Assembly (NCBI RefSeq): GCF_947489755.1
Contig: NZ_CANLFB010000004.1
Location: 1 to 64,000 of the forward strand
Reading direction: 5' to 3'
Origin: an uncultured Psychromonas sp.
Lineage (GTDB): Bacteria; Pseudomonadota; Gammaproteobacteria; Enterobacterales; Psychromonadaceae
DNA: 64,000 bases
The notes below the pieces were generated by a model. That model had not been told where the DNA came from and did not search any database. It was given only the letters and a program-made list of their open reading frames with translations. Position 1 is the stretch's first letter. The number at the start of each line of letters is the position of its first letter. Positions 48,083 to 57,525 of this stretch are shown here, piece after piece. The position numbers were made by a program, and so were the translations under genes.

Positions 48083-49170
48083 GGTTCAACTCTGAAGTGC
48101 ATAACAACTAAGCAGCTATAGCTGCCATATGTTCAGCCATTAATTTGGCTGGCGTATTGTAATCTAATTTCTTTCTTGGTCTGTCATTGAGCTTCACTAT
48201 TACCTCTTTCACTATCGAATTCGATACTTCTTTGAAGTCGGTAGATTTTGGCCAATATTGTCGTAATAAGCCATTCGTATTTTCATTTATCCTCGCTGCC
48301 ATGAACAGTAGGGATCTGCAAAATAGACTGTACACTTTAGATTTTTGGTTAACTCTTCGTGGTAAGCGAACTCTTTACCGTTATCAGCGGTGATGGTTAA
48401 GACTGCATCTTCAAATGGTCTTAATAATGCAAGTGTCGCCGCAGTGACCGTGTTTGCTGATTTATTATCAATACGTGTCGATACTGTAAAACGCGTTTTA
48501 CGCTCAACAATCGTCACTAATGCGCCGCTGTGTCCTTTACCAATGACTAAATCTATTTCCCAATCACCAACTCGGCTACGTGTCTCGACGATATTAGGTC
48601 GCTCATCGATACTGACGCGGTTCTTGATAAAACCTCGACCAGCTTGTTTATCTTTATTGCGGGCTTGGTAAGCCTTACCTTTTCGACGCAGATGTTGGAA
48701 TAATTGACCACCACTCCGCTTATCGGACCAAATATGTTGATAAATAGTTTCATAGCTAATACTGATATCATGCTCTTTCTTAAGCCATCCTGAAATTTGG
48801 TCAGGGCTCCATTTTTCACCTAGTTTTACATTTATTAATGCAATCAAAGTAGATGTCATTTTTCTTGCTTTACGGGCTTCAATACAGCGTTTAACTGTTG
48901 CTTGTTGAGCTTGATTAATACGGTAACCTCGCTGCCTGTATTGCGAGCAAACTCTCTACTAAGCGTCGATTGACTCTCATTCAATTGTTTAGCTATTTTA
49001 TTTTGACTCATGCCTATTTTCTTTAGAGCATAAACCTGGCATCGTTGCGCATAGGTCAGTTGTTTTATATGTTTTCATTGTTGCATCTCTTGCCGGAGAA
49101 AAAGCGATAAGCAACTATTCAGCTGACCACTTTTTCTACCTATTGAAGTTATGCACTTATGATCTGAATC
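48083..49170 (-). mobile_element. IS30-family element, copy 2 (inverted)
   Basis: About 1.09 kb, near-identical to copy 1 but in opposite orientation. The ends are GGTTCAACTCTGAAGTGCAT at 48083 and GTTATGCACTTATGATCTGA running to 49170. Together the copies bracket 43.7-48.1 kb. Confidence 0.88.
48108..49078 (-). pseudogene. IS30-family transposase, multiply frameshifted
   Basis: Compared with copy 1 there is an extra A in codon 5-6 (run of four As near 49062), one base lost just before the GAGGTTACC stretch near 48940, and one T lost near 48295 after CSWQRG. The C-terminal end NDRPRKKLDYNTPAKLMAEH is intact here, unlike in copy 1. The DDE core is readable at 48287-48859. Confidence 0.87.
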
Positions 49171-49211
49171 CAAGCCTAATAATATTTTTATGAAACAAAG
49201 GAATAGCATCA

Positions 49212-49613
49212 ATGATCAAATATATCGGAGACAAGAAAATACAAGCGAAGCATTTGGCAAGCTGCCATTGTGGTTCCGTTACACTAGAATTGTCACTTCC
49301 AAATGGAATTGAGAAACCTAGGCGTTGTGATTGTTCTATTTGTAAACGAAAAGGTGCAATTGTAGGATCTGTTGCTTTAGATGGAATTCGTATAATCTCA
49401 GGCGCCGATGTTTTAAAACTTTACCAGTTTAATACTAACACTGCTAAGCATTACTTCTGTTCTAAATGCGGAATTTATACTCATCATCAACGTCGTTCGA
49501 GCCCAAATGAATATGGGTTTAATATTGGCTGCCTTGAGGGAGTAAATCCTTTTGAGCTAGGTGAAGTAGTTACAAATGATGGTGTAAATCATCCTGCTGA
49601 TAAGCAAACTTAA
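49212..49613 (+). CDS. GFA-family (CENP-V/GFA domain) protein
   Basis: A 133-aa zinc protein of the glutathione-dependent formaldehyde-activating enzyme family. The ligands are seen as SCHCGSV, CDCSICKRKG and FCSKCGIYTHH. Many family members do not act on formaldehyde, so the substrate is open. It starts 40 bp beyond IS30 copy 2 with AAAGGA upstream. Confidence 0.92.
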   Translation: MIKYIGDKKIQAKHLASCHCGSVTLELSLPNGIEKPRRCDCSICKRKGAIVGSVALDGIRIISGADVLKLYQFNTNTAKHYFCSKCGIYTHHQRRSSPNEYGFNIGCLEGVNPFELGEVVTNDGVNHPADKQT

Positions 49614-49844
49614 TAACAAGTCCATAAAACCTGACATTTCACATTGTCCTATTTTTGCATAAGAATAAATACGTACAAAAGCATCCGACATGTTCCGCAT
49701 ATTATACGGGCATTAAGACTGTATAATAGTGCTATTGTCATAAACCAATGAAAACTTATAAGCCATTATTTTAAAAAACAAAAACAGAAAAATGTATTTC
49801 CCCTGAAAAAATTCTATCATCTCGTTAAACCTCAAGGAGTAATA

Positions 49845-50294
49845 ATGAATATTAGTGTAAAACGTGCAGTATTAGAAAACCTAAATGAAGTTAGTGAACT
49901 GTTTAATGCTTATCGTGTTTTTTATAAACAAGAAAGCAACTTACCATTGGCTGTTAACTTTATTTCTGAACGTTTAAAAAACAAAGACTCTATTATTTTT
50001 TATGCTTATGATAAAAATGGGCATGCTTTAGGTTTTACTCAGTTGTATCCAATATTTTCATCTGTTTCTGCTCGCTCTAGCTGGGTATTAAATGATCTGT
50101 ACGTATCGTCAAATGCGAGACGTTTAGGAATAGGTAAAACTTTAATGGAAGCAGCCAGAGAATTTGCTAATAAACAAAATTCGAAAGGTATTGCTCTTGA
50201 AACATGTGAAGATAACGTCACTGCTCAAGCATTATATGAATCACTTGGTTATGAAAAAGAAACGGGTGTTTATAATTACTTTCTAAGCTTGTAA
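49845..50294 (+). CDS. GNAT-family N-acetyltransferase
   Basis: A 149-aa acetyl-CoA-dependent transferase. The CoA-binding motif A is LNDLYVSSNARRLGIGKTLM (about 83-102), with ALETCEDNVTAQALYESLGY as motif B. CAAGGAG lies before the ATG. The acceptor substrate is unknown. Confidence 0.92.
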   Translation: MNISVKRAVLENLNEVSELFNAYRVFYKQESNLPLAVNFISERLKNKDSIIFYAYDKNGHALGFTQLYPIFSSVSARSSWVLNDLYVSSNARRLGIGKTLMEAAREFANKQNSKGIALETCEDNVTAQALYESLGYEKETGVYNYFLSL

Positions 50295-50349
50295 AAATAT
50301 AACAGCAACTAAACTGGACGTTGATATTTCATCATAGCGGAGGAATTAT

Positions 50350-50883
50350 ATGAAAAAAATAAAATTGCTCGCCATATCTGGTAGCCTACGAAAAAATTCT
50401 TATAATTCAGCCGCCTTGAAAATGATTTCAAATATTTCTCCAGAACATATTGAAATTATTATTGGTGACATAAGTAAGCTACCTTTGTTTAACCCTGATT
50501 TAGAGCCCGGTATTATTCCTGCACTTGATAAAATTAAATTAGAACTTAATGCATCCTCTGGTTTAATCATATCTAGTCCAGAATATGCACATGGAATCAG
50601 TGCTCCCATGAAGAATGTATTAGATTGGCTAGTGAGTAGTTTTGAATTTCCTGATAGCCCAATTATGATAATAAATACAGCGCCACGTGCTCATCATGGT
50701 TTGGATGTATTAAAAGAAGTATTGAAAACAATGTCTGGAAATATCATCGAAAATGCTTATGTTTCAATTCCATTACTAGGCAGTGTTTTAGTAGATGGTG
50801 AAATCAGTGAAGCCAGTCATTTTGAGGCTAAATTAAGTGAGGGCCTTAATAATTTTTATAATGAAGTAGTAAAAATAGAATAA
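50350..50883 (+). CDS. NAD(P)H-dependent FMN reductase family protein
   Basis: A 177-aa flavodoxin-fold oxidoreductase. The FMN phosphate loop is SGSLRKNSYNSAAL (about 10-23) and the second signature is SSPEYAHGISAPMKNVLDWL (about 75-95). It probably reduces FMN or quinones. GGAGG precedes the ATG. It is 55 bp after the GNAT gene, possibly cotranscribed. Confidence 0.92.
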   Translation: MKKIKLLAISGSLRKNSYNSAALKMISNISPEHIEIIIGDISKLPLFNPDLEPGIIPALDKIKLELNASSGLIISSPEYAHGISAPMKNVLDWLVSSFEFPDSPIMIINTAPRAHHGLDVLKEVLKTMSGNIIENAYVSIPLLGSVLVDGEISEASHFEAKLSEGLNNFYNEVVKIE

Positions 50884-51042
50884 AAATATAAAAAGCACAG
50901 AATCAGGCAGTCCTAAAATAGAAATCAGAGCTTATGTTTTGCCTATAAAAGAAATGTTAGTCCACCAAAAACGCCTATTCTCTGTGCAATTAGGCAAATT
51001 ATTTTAGTTAACTCAATAGCACGCTGGCATACAAGGATGAAT

Positions 51043-51663
51043 ATGCATATACCACAAAAATTCAAGCAAGAAGAAGAAACTCAGTTAAAGAACGTCATAC
51101 GAGAGTACCCTTTTGCAACATTAATAACACATTCTAAATCAGGTATTGAGGTTAATCATTTGCCGGTTATTCTGACTAAGGTTAACGGTAAGGATGTCAT
51201 TCAGGCTCATATCGCTAAAATTAATAAAATATGGGAATCTGTCGAAAACGGTACAGAAGTCCTTATTATTTTTAATGGACCAAATTGTTATATTTCTCCG
51301 AATTATTACCCAACAAAAAAAGAGTCAGGAAAAGCAGTGCCTACTTGGAACTATGTCGTCGTTCATGTAAAAGGCAACATTTCATTTATCCACGATCAAC
51401 AATGGGTCTATAACATGATTAATACGTTGACCAATGAACATGAATCAAATCAAGCAACACCATGGTCCATCACAGATGCTCCAGAGACCTATATAAATAA
51501 AATGCTTCCAGCTATTGTAGGTATCGAAATTTCAATTGATTCAATCGAAGGACAATGGAAGTTAAGTCAAAACCAACCTGAGATAAACAAATTTGGCGTT
51601 GTAAAAGGATTATTTGAGAAAGGAGAAAATAAAGTATCAGACTTAGTTAAAGATCAAATATAA
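51043..51663 (+). CDS. PaiB-type FMN-binding protein
   Basis: A 206-aa flavin-binding split-barrel protein of the FMN-binding negative regulator family (PaiB of Bacillus). The start MHIPQKFK and the signatures NHLPVIL, AHIAKINKIW, FNGPNCYISPNYYP and VPTWNYVVVHVKG are typical. The ATG at 51043 is 5 nt after AAGGA; another ATG two codons earlier overlaps that site. Its role here is unknown. Confidence 0.9.
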   Translation: MHIPQKFKQEEETQLKNVIREYPFATLITHSKSGIEVNHLPVILTKVNGKDVIQAHIAKINKIWESVENGTEVLIIFNGPNCYISPNYYPTKKESGKAVPTWNYVVVHVKGNISFIHDQQWVYNMINTLTNEHESNQATPWSITDAPETYINKMLPAIVGIEISIDSIEGQWKLSQNQPEINKFGVVKGLFEKGENKVSDLVKDQI

Positions 51664-51801
51664 AAGCATTTACACAATTGCTTGGATCATTAATCTACTT
51701 TTAGCAATTTTAATTATCTAAGCGATCCCCTTCTGTTGCTTGTTGATTAGTAGATACTTACAATAGATGGCAATTATTCTATTCATTATAAAGGATTCCC
51801 C

Positions 51802-53481
51802 ATGGCTCAAGCATTGCCTGATAAGTTCATTTATTCTATGTCGCGCGTTTCTAAGGTGGTTCCACCTAAACGTACGATTCTAAAAGATATTTCATTAAGT
51901 TTTTTCCCTGGCGCTAAAATTGGCGTGTTAGGTCTGAATGGTTCAGGTAAATCGACTCTATTACGTATTATGGCTGGCGTTGACCAAGAGTTTGATGGTG
52001 AAGCGCGCGCGTTAACGGGTACAAAAATCGGTTACTTACCGCAAGAGCCAGTATTAGATCTTGAAAAAAATGTTCGTGAAATAATCGAAGAAGCTGTTTC
52101 AGAAGTGAAGTCTGCATTAACAGAGTTAGATGCAGTTTATGCAGCTTACGCTGAAGAAGATGCCGATTTTGATGCCTTAGCAAAACGCCAAGGTCAACTT
52201 GAAGATATTATTCAAGCACACGATGGTCATAACCTTGATAACCAATTAGAACGTGCTGCTGATGCCCTGCGTTTACCTCCGTGGGATCAACCGATAAAAG
52301 TACTGTCTGGTGGTGAGCGTCGCCGTGTTGCGTTATGTCGTTTATTACTTGAAAAACCAGACATGTTATTACTAGACGAACCAACCAATCACTTGGATGC
52401 TGAATCTGTTGCATGGTTAGAGCGTTTCCTACATGACTATGAAGGGACTGTTGTGGCCATTACCCATGACCGTTACTTCCTTGATAATGTAGCCGGTTGG
52501 ATCTTAGAGTTAGACCGTGGTTACGGGATCCCTTGGGAAGGTAACTACTCATCTTGGTTAGAGCAAAAAGATGAGCGTTTAAAACAAGAAGCAGGACAAG
52601 AGAAGGCACGTCAACGCCAAATTGAACAAGAGCTGGAATGGGTTCGTTCAAACGCAAAAGGACGTCAATCTAAAAGCAAAGCGCGTTTATCTCGTTTTGA
52701 AGAGCTTAATAATCAAGACTTCCAAAAACGTAATGAAACAAACGAGCTATTTATTCCAACAGGCCAACGTTTGGGTGATCAAGTTATCGATGTTAATAAC
52801 TTAACTAAATCATTTGATGGTCGTGTGTTAATTGACGATTTAAGCTTCAGTATTCCTAAAGGTGCGATCGTCGGTATTATCGGTGCCAATGGTGCAGGTA
52901 AATCAACGTTATTTAAAATGTTAGACGGCACTGAAAAACCTGATTCTGGTGAAATCATTGTCGGTGAGTCAGTACAAATGGCGAGTGTTGACCAGTTCCG
53001 TGATCATATGGATGACAAACTGTCTGTATTTGAAGAAGTGTCTGGCGGTAGTGACATTATTCAAGTGGGTAATATTGAAATTCCGAGTCGTGCTTATTTA
53101 GGTCGTTTCAACTTTAAAGGTTCTGACCAATCTAAAATCGTAGGTGATTTATCCGGTGGTGAACGTGGTCGTTTACACTTAGCTAAATTGCTTAAGTCTG
53201 GCGGTAACTTATTGTTACTCGATGAGCCAACCAATGATTTAGATATCGAAACATTGCGAGCACTGGAAGATGCACTATTAGGGTTTGCAGGTTGTGCCAT
53301 GGTGATTTCACATGACCGTTGGTTCTTAGACCGTATTGCAACGCACATCATCGATTACCGTGATGAAGGCCAAGTTAACTTCTATGAAGGTAACTACAGT
53401 GAATACGAAGCGTGGATGAAGAAAACATTAGGTGCAGCGGCATTAGAGCCTAAACGTGTTAAGTACAAACGTATTAACTAA
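51802..53481 (+). CDS. ettA: Energy-dependent translational throttle protein EttA (ABC-F)
   Basis: A ribosome-binding ABC-F ATPase that gates the first elongation step according to ATP/ADP ratio. The 559-aa protein has two ABC domains with Walker A GLNGSGKST (about 50) and GANGAGKST (about 365), ABC signatures SGGERRR and SGGERGR, and the arm and linker regions. It is near-identical in layout to E. coli EttA (555 aa), including the end ALEPKRVKYKRI. It is a single gene with a strong terminator. Confidence 0.98.
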   Translation: MAQALPDKFIYSMSRVSKVVPPKRTILKDISLSFFPGAKIGVLGLNGSGKSTLLRIMAGVDQEFDGEARALTGTKIGYLPQEPVLDLEKNVREIIEEAVSEVKSALTELDAVYAAYAEEDADFDALAKRQGQLEDIIQAHDGHNLDNQLERAADALRLPPWDQPIKVLSGGERRRVALCRLLLEKPDMLLLDEPTNHLDAESVAWLERFLHDYEGTVVAITHDRYFLDNVAGWILELDRGYGIPWEGNYSSWLEQKDERLKQEAGQEKARQRQIEQELEWVRSNAKGRQSKSKARLSRFEELNNQDFQKRNETNELFIPTGQRLGDQVIDVNNLTKSFDGRVLIDDLSFSIPKGAIVGIIGANGAGKSTLFKMLDGTEKPDSGEIIVGESVQMASVDQFRDHMDDKLSVFEEVSGGSDIIQVGNIEIPSRAYLGRFNFKGSDQSKIVGDLSGGERGRLHLAKLLKSGGNLLLLDEPTNDLDIETLRALEDALLGFAGCAMVISHDRWFLDRIATHIIDYRDEGQVNFYEGNYSEYEAWMKKTLGAAALEPKRVKYKRIN

Positions 53482-53502
53482 GCTGAAAGTGATAAGCCTA
53501 AA

Positions 53503-53535
53503 ACAAAAAAACCATTCAAATTGAATGGTTTTTTT
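53503..53535. terminator. Terminator shared by ettA and the convergent PEP-CTERM gene
   Basis: The stem ACCATTCAA/TTGAATGGT (53511-53529) is flanked by seven As before and seven Ts after, so it serves both strands. Confidence 0.92.
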
Positions 53536-53556
53536 ATGCGCTAAGCTTTTATCTAT

Positions 53557-54189
53557 CTAGAGACTAACTAACTTTTTACGGCGGTTAATAGAAAAACCTA
53601 GTACAGCTAAAGCAAACAGTCCTAACATAGCAGGAGCAGGTACTGAAACAGGATCTGACACTGAAAAATTATTAACGATTAATTTTGATTTAACAGTATC
53701 ATCATTAACATTGAATACCCCGACGGTATAGGTTAATAAACCTGACTCGGTAGCAGCCCATTCAAAAGTGCCAGTTTCCCAATCAGGTGTCGATGTATCT
53801 GCAAGCCAATTGAGGTCGCCCAGACTCAAGTTAACAAACGCAAAATCATTATAGAATGAATTTGATATTTCAACGCTATACCACAACCAATCAAATGAAA
53901 AAATTGACCCTGTATCCACTGTTACACTATTTTGATATGCAGAGCCCGATAGTGCGTTTCCTGTTGAAATGCTGTCAAAAGCCCCCTGCTCTACTCCAGC
54001 AAAAGTGCTCACTTTACTATCACCCTTACCGTCAATTGAATATATATATAAACTATCTTGATATGTTTTTACTGTTCCAATGGTATTAGTGCCAGAAGTA
54101 TGGTGTCCACTTGTTTTATAACTCATCACTGTTGCTTGTGCTGCCATTGAAAATAACAATGGTACTAATATTGAGATGATTTTTCTCAT
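53557..54189 (-). CDS. PEP-CTERM-like surface protein
   Basis: A 210-aa secreted protein. The signal peptide is MRKIISILVPLLFSMAAQA; the beta-rich body has no cysteines and includes FDWLWYSVEIS and LGDLNWLAD; the C-terminus is VPAPAMLGLFALAVLGFSIN followed by RRKK, a PEP-CTERM variant with VPAPA in place of VPEP. It should be processed by an exosortase encoded elsewhere. The second such orphan in this window. Confidence 0.83.
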   Translation of the reverse strand: MRKIISILVPLLFSMAAQATVMSYKTSGHHTSGTNTIGTVKTYQDSLYIYSIDGKGDSKVSTFAGVEQGAFDSISTGNALSGSAYQNSVTVDTGSIFSFDWLWYSVEISNSFYNDFAFVNLSLGDLNWLADTSTPDWETGTFEWAATESGLLTYTVGVFNVNDDTVKSKLIVNNFSVSDPVSVPAPAMLGLFALAVLGFSINRRKKLVSL

Positions 54190-54444
54190 TAATCTATTCC
54201 TGTAAAAATTAAATTAGGCAAAACTACCTATAACGAGCAGATAAAGCACTAATCATGCCAAAACAAAAAAGCATTGATTATAAAGGAATAAGATTATTAT
54301 AGAAAAATAAACTTGCTAAAGTGTTAATAAATCCGACACTTTAAAGGGAAGATTAAACGGTAAGAAAACAACGATTGAATAAACGAATGCTATACAATCC
54401 TTGTTCTCTATTAATGTGTGTTAAACACGTTAAATGTAAATGAG

Positions 54445-55623
54445 TTACTTAGCAGCTTTTTTCTCTTTTTCCAGTTTGTCTTTCGCTTCTAATAGCGGTT
54501 CAAAGCGCTTATCGGTTAAGGTTTTCATGAAAGCAATTAATGCATCAATCTTACGGTCCGTGAGTACTTGTGCTTTTAAGTCTGCTAAATCAACTGTGTT
54601 AGGCACTTCAGGCGCTCGCCAAGGTTTACCTGTTTCAGGGTTAATAGTGCGTTTGGGATTATTAAAATGATCATAAAACTCCATCACGGTACGTAAATCC
54701 TTAAATACACCATTGTGCATATAAGGTCCTGTCACAGCGACATTACGCAATGATGGGTTTTTGAATTTACCATCGTACTTAGGATCGTCTACGGCAGGAT
54801 TTTCTAATAAACCATGGTCAATAAAGTCTGCTTTTAAATGGCCGAACGCCAGCAGTTGCGCATTGGTTGGCACACCAATATTACGGTATTGATGATTAGT
54901 AAAGGGTTCTTTTTTACTATCTTCTACTTTTAGCATGTGACAGGTATTGCAGCTGACATTGTTGTTTGAAAAGAATAAGGTGCGCCCTAAATCTTCTAAT
55001 ACCGTTAATTCATACTCACCTTTTAAGAAGCGATCGTATTTACTGTCATAGGTAGCAAACTCATCGGTTTGTTGGAATGCTTGTAACGCATTACCAAAGG
55101 CTTCAAATGCAGGTGACATTTCCTTACCGTCAACCATATCAAACACCCCTTTACCATATAAGCGTTTAAAGTTTTCAACGTAGAAAGGATTCTCTTGGAT
55201 GCGTTGCACGACAGTCTGCCCATTCGGCAGTCCCATTTCCACTGGGTTTACAGGTGGCCCCATCGCTTGAATCGCTAATGTATCTGCGCGGCCATCTAAG
55301 AACTGACCACCGACGTACTCTTGTAGCTTTTCATCGAAGTGAAATGCCGGTGAAGTACTCGCATAAGCGGCCATAGGTGTGTTTCGAGAGCCTAATAATT
55401 TTATATCATCGCCGATTGAGACCATTTGACCACTGGTATTTTGGCGTTGATCTGTAAAGCTATTGTTAGGCTCATGACAGGTTGCACAAGACATGGTTCT
55501 ATTTTTAGAAAAAGAGGGATCTAAAAACAGTAGTTGCCCTATTTGCGCCTCTGTCATTTGCGGTGCAGCATTCAGCTGAGTACTCGCCAAGCCAATCACT
55601 AATAGATAAAGAAATTTTTTCAC
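54445..55623 (-). CDS. Di-haem cytochrome c peroxidase / MauG-family protein
   Basis: A 392-aa periplasmic protein with signal peptide (MKKFLYLLVIGLASTQLNA) and two haem-binding CxxCH motifs, CATCH (Cys46-His50) and CNTCH near residue 225. The layout fits the CCP/MauG family; GPYMHNGVFKDLRTV is a typical C-terminal signature. It may reduce peroxide or oxidise a partner. The last gene of the iron-linked operon; its ATG overlaps the upstream stop as ATGA. Confidence 0.92.
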   Translation of the reverse strand: MKKFLYLLVIGLASTQLNAAPQMTEAQIGQLLFLDPSFSKNRTMSCATCHEPNNSFTDQRQNTSGQMVSIGDDIKLLGSRNTPMAAYASTSPAFHFDEKLQEYVGGQFLDGRADTLAIQAMGPPVNPVEMGLPNGQTVVQRIQENPFYVENFKRLYGKGVFDMVDGKEMSPAFEAFGNALQAFQQTDEFATYDSKYDRFLKGEYELTVLEDLGRTLFFSNNNVSCNTCHMLKVEDSKKEPFTNHQYRNIGVPTNAQLLAFGHLKADFIDHGLLENPAVDDPKYDGKFKNPSLRNVAVTGPYMHNGVFKDLRTVMEFYDHFNNPKRTINPETGKPWRAPEVPNTVDLADLKAQVLTDRKIDALIAFMKTLTDKRFEPLLEAKDKLEKEKKAAK

Positions 55624-56540
55624 TGAAATGTCCGTTTGATACTTGTTAATATATTAAAAAAGGGGCGAACCATAATTTTGAATACGCTATCAAAATCTTG
55701 CCTTCTCCCTTCTCCTAAACCAAATTTGTTTGTTACTGGTGCATCTTTTGTTAATCGTAATGAGCCAAATAACCAATCCCATAACGCCAATACACTACCA
55801 TAGTTTTTACGCATACTTTCTTGTTGATGATGCACTTGATGCTGCGCTGGCGATATTAATAAACGTTCCAACCAACGCCCATAACTCAAGCGAATATGGC
55901 TATGCCTCAAGTTTCCCGTAAAAGAAAAGAGAATGACCACAAAGGCATTCCCACCTAATACCGAATAAAGGTTAATTCGCGCGCCAAAGCAAAAGACAAA
56001 TATCCCTGTGACCACGCCAGCAACCAATGCATTACGTAATGCATACAGCATAATTTCTACTGGATGTAAGCGATAAAATGTCAATGGATTCAACGATTCA
56101 GGACTATGATGCACCTGATGAAATTTCCATAACCAACGATTAGTATGCAACCAACGATGTAACCAATAGCGGCTAAAATCTCCGAGTACAAACAAAGTTA
56201 ACGTATACGCCACAATAATATCGCGATAATACCATGACAAAAATAAAGGCTCGAATTCTGAATTCAACCAATTCAGAGTCCACAGGGCAACGGTGTTCGC
56301 TGACAAGAGAACAGGCACAATAAATAATGCCTTGAATATCCAATTGAATATAAAATAACGATAATCTAGTTTTGAATCAGCATTCAGCCAATAAGCCTTT
56401 AACTTGGGCGCTGAAATAGCCCCCACTTTAAAGACATACCAACCAATCGCAATGACAGCACTAACGACAAGGTACCCCCAAAAAATCCGTTGGCCACCGT
56501 TCAGAAATACCGATAAGGGTGTATCAATCGCCATCTGCAT
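55620..56540 (-). CDS. Sterol desaturase / fatty acid hydroxylase superfamily membrane protein
   Basis: A 306-aa multi-pass protein with the di-iron histidine clusters of the family: HRWLH near residue 130, HQVHH near 143 and HQVHH near 235. Several hydrophobic segments precede them. The substrate (lipid) is unknown. The gene overlaps both neighbours, the upstream imelysin-like gene by 17 bp and the peroxidase gene by 4 bp, so it belongs to the operon. A di-iron membrane oxygenase inside an iron-uptake operon is unusual. An ATG at 56534 is an alternative start. Confidence 0.88.
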   Translation of the reverse strand: MQMAIDTPLSVFLNGGQRIFWGYLVVSAVIAIGWYVFKVGAISAPKLKAYWLNADSKLDYRYFIFNWIFKALFIVPVLLSANTVALWTLNWLNSEFEPLFLSWYYRDIIVAYTLTLFVLGDFSRYWLHRWLHTNRWLWKFHQVHHSPESLNPLTFYRLHPVEIMLYALRNALVAGVVTGIFVFCFGARINLYSVLGGNAFVVILFSFTGNLRHSHIRLSYGRWLERLLISPAQHQVHHQQESMRKNYGSVLALWDWLFGSLRLTKDAPVTNKFGLGEGRRQDFDSVFKIMVRPFFNILTSIKRTFQ

Positions 56541-57525
56541 CGATTAGATTCGCTGATACGCCAATTTGACTCACTAAATGTCTGTAAAAGGCTTTTTGAA
56601 CATCTAACAATCCCTGAAAAATTGGGATCATGTCATTTAAATTAAAGTTATGATCAACGGGTGTATTTTTGTAAGCAGTTAACGAGTTTTCTAATGCGAC
56701 TTGCACTGCATTAATGCCCTCTTTACCGTGCTTATCATAAGCAATCGTTGCTACATTCGGTTGTTGATCTTCACCTAAAAGTTGTTTGTTAGTTTCTAAA
56801 ATCCCACCAATAAAAGCCCACGATGCTTGGCTATAAGGATATTGTTGATGCTCTGGTTTAGTTTCACCCAGGTTGGCCTTTGTTAATCCACTCACTTGTG
56901 CAATACGCCAATCTCGTGTTTTATAGATATGTTCAATTTCAGCATTGACGACCAATGACAAACCTCTATCTACATCGAAAAGGAACGCATCGCGATTGGC
57001 TTTATATCCGTCACTTATCTGTGTAAATCGTTTACACACGTTCGCCACCATCACTTCTGCAAATGCTTTTCTACGCTCAGACCATTCGCCACTGAACATA
57101 ACAGAATCGATAGCGCCCATGGTTTTATAGGAGTTTTTATACAATGCCGTAGCAGGTTTTGAATCACGACCAACTAAACGCTCGATGCTGGCATGAATAT
57201 CTTCATTACCGCTATGGAAGTAATCCACCATTAGTGGGTAATCCATTGCATTCATATCATAATCGCCAAGTATGTAACTTGCTTGTACTCGTCCCCACCC
57301 TTCAGCCATTTTTACAAATGCTTGGTGGCGAACATCACTTGACTTGCTTTCTAAAGACGTTTGTAAATCTGCACAATATTGCACTGCGTTATCTGCATTT
57401 TGCTGGATAACATGGTCATAGATTGAAGCATAAGGGTCTTTTTCCTGTGCATTACTCAGCTGAGCATAGCTAGTCAGAGGTACGCTAAGTAAAAAAATAG
57501 CTGACAGGGGGATAAAAATTTTCAT
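56524..57525 (-). CDS. Imelysin-like (peptidase M75 family) periplasmic protein
   Basis: A 333-aa secreted protein with signal peptide (IFIPLSAIFLLSVPLTSYA). The helical body and the motif YKTMGAIDSVMFSGEWSERR match the imelysin fold, where the usual GxHxxE is replaced by GAIDSVMF, as in the IrpA-unlike branch. Imelysins are envelope iron-regulated proteins without proven peptidase activity. The ATG overlaps the DUF1111 stop by 4 bp. Confidence 0.83.
   Translation of the reverse strand: MKIFIPLSAIFLLSVPLTSYAQLSNAQEKDPYASIYDHVIQQNADNAVQYCADLQTSLESKSSDVRHQAFVKMAEGWGRVQASYILGDYDMNAMDYPLMVDYFHSGNEDIHASIERLVGRDSKPATALYKNSYKTMGAIDSVMFSGEWSERRKAFAEVMVANVCKRFTQISDGYKANRDAFLFDVDRGLSLVVNAEIEHIYKTRDWRIAQVSGLTKANLGETKPEHQQYPYSQASWAFIGGILETNKQLLGEDQQPNVATIAYDKHGKEGINAVQVALENSLTAYKNTPVDHNFNLNDMIPIFQGLLDVQKAFYRHLVSQIGVSANLIDADGD

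Noticed and set aside
48287-48859. Independent IS30 transposase gene
   Set aside because: It is only the middle piece of a frameshifted transposase; no genuine start or C-terminus.
42588-49170. Active composite transposon
   Set aside because: Both IS30 transposases are inactivated and no target duplication surrounds the block; at most it is a relic.
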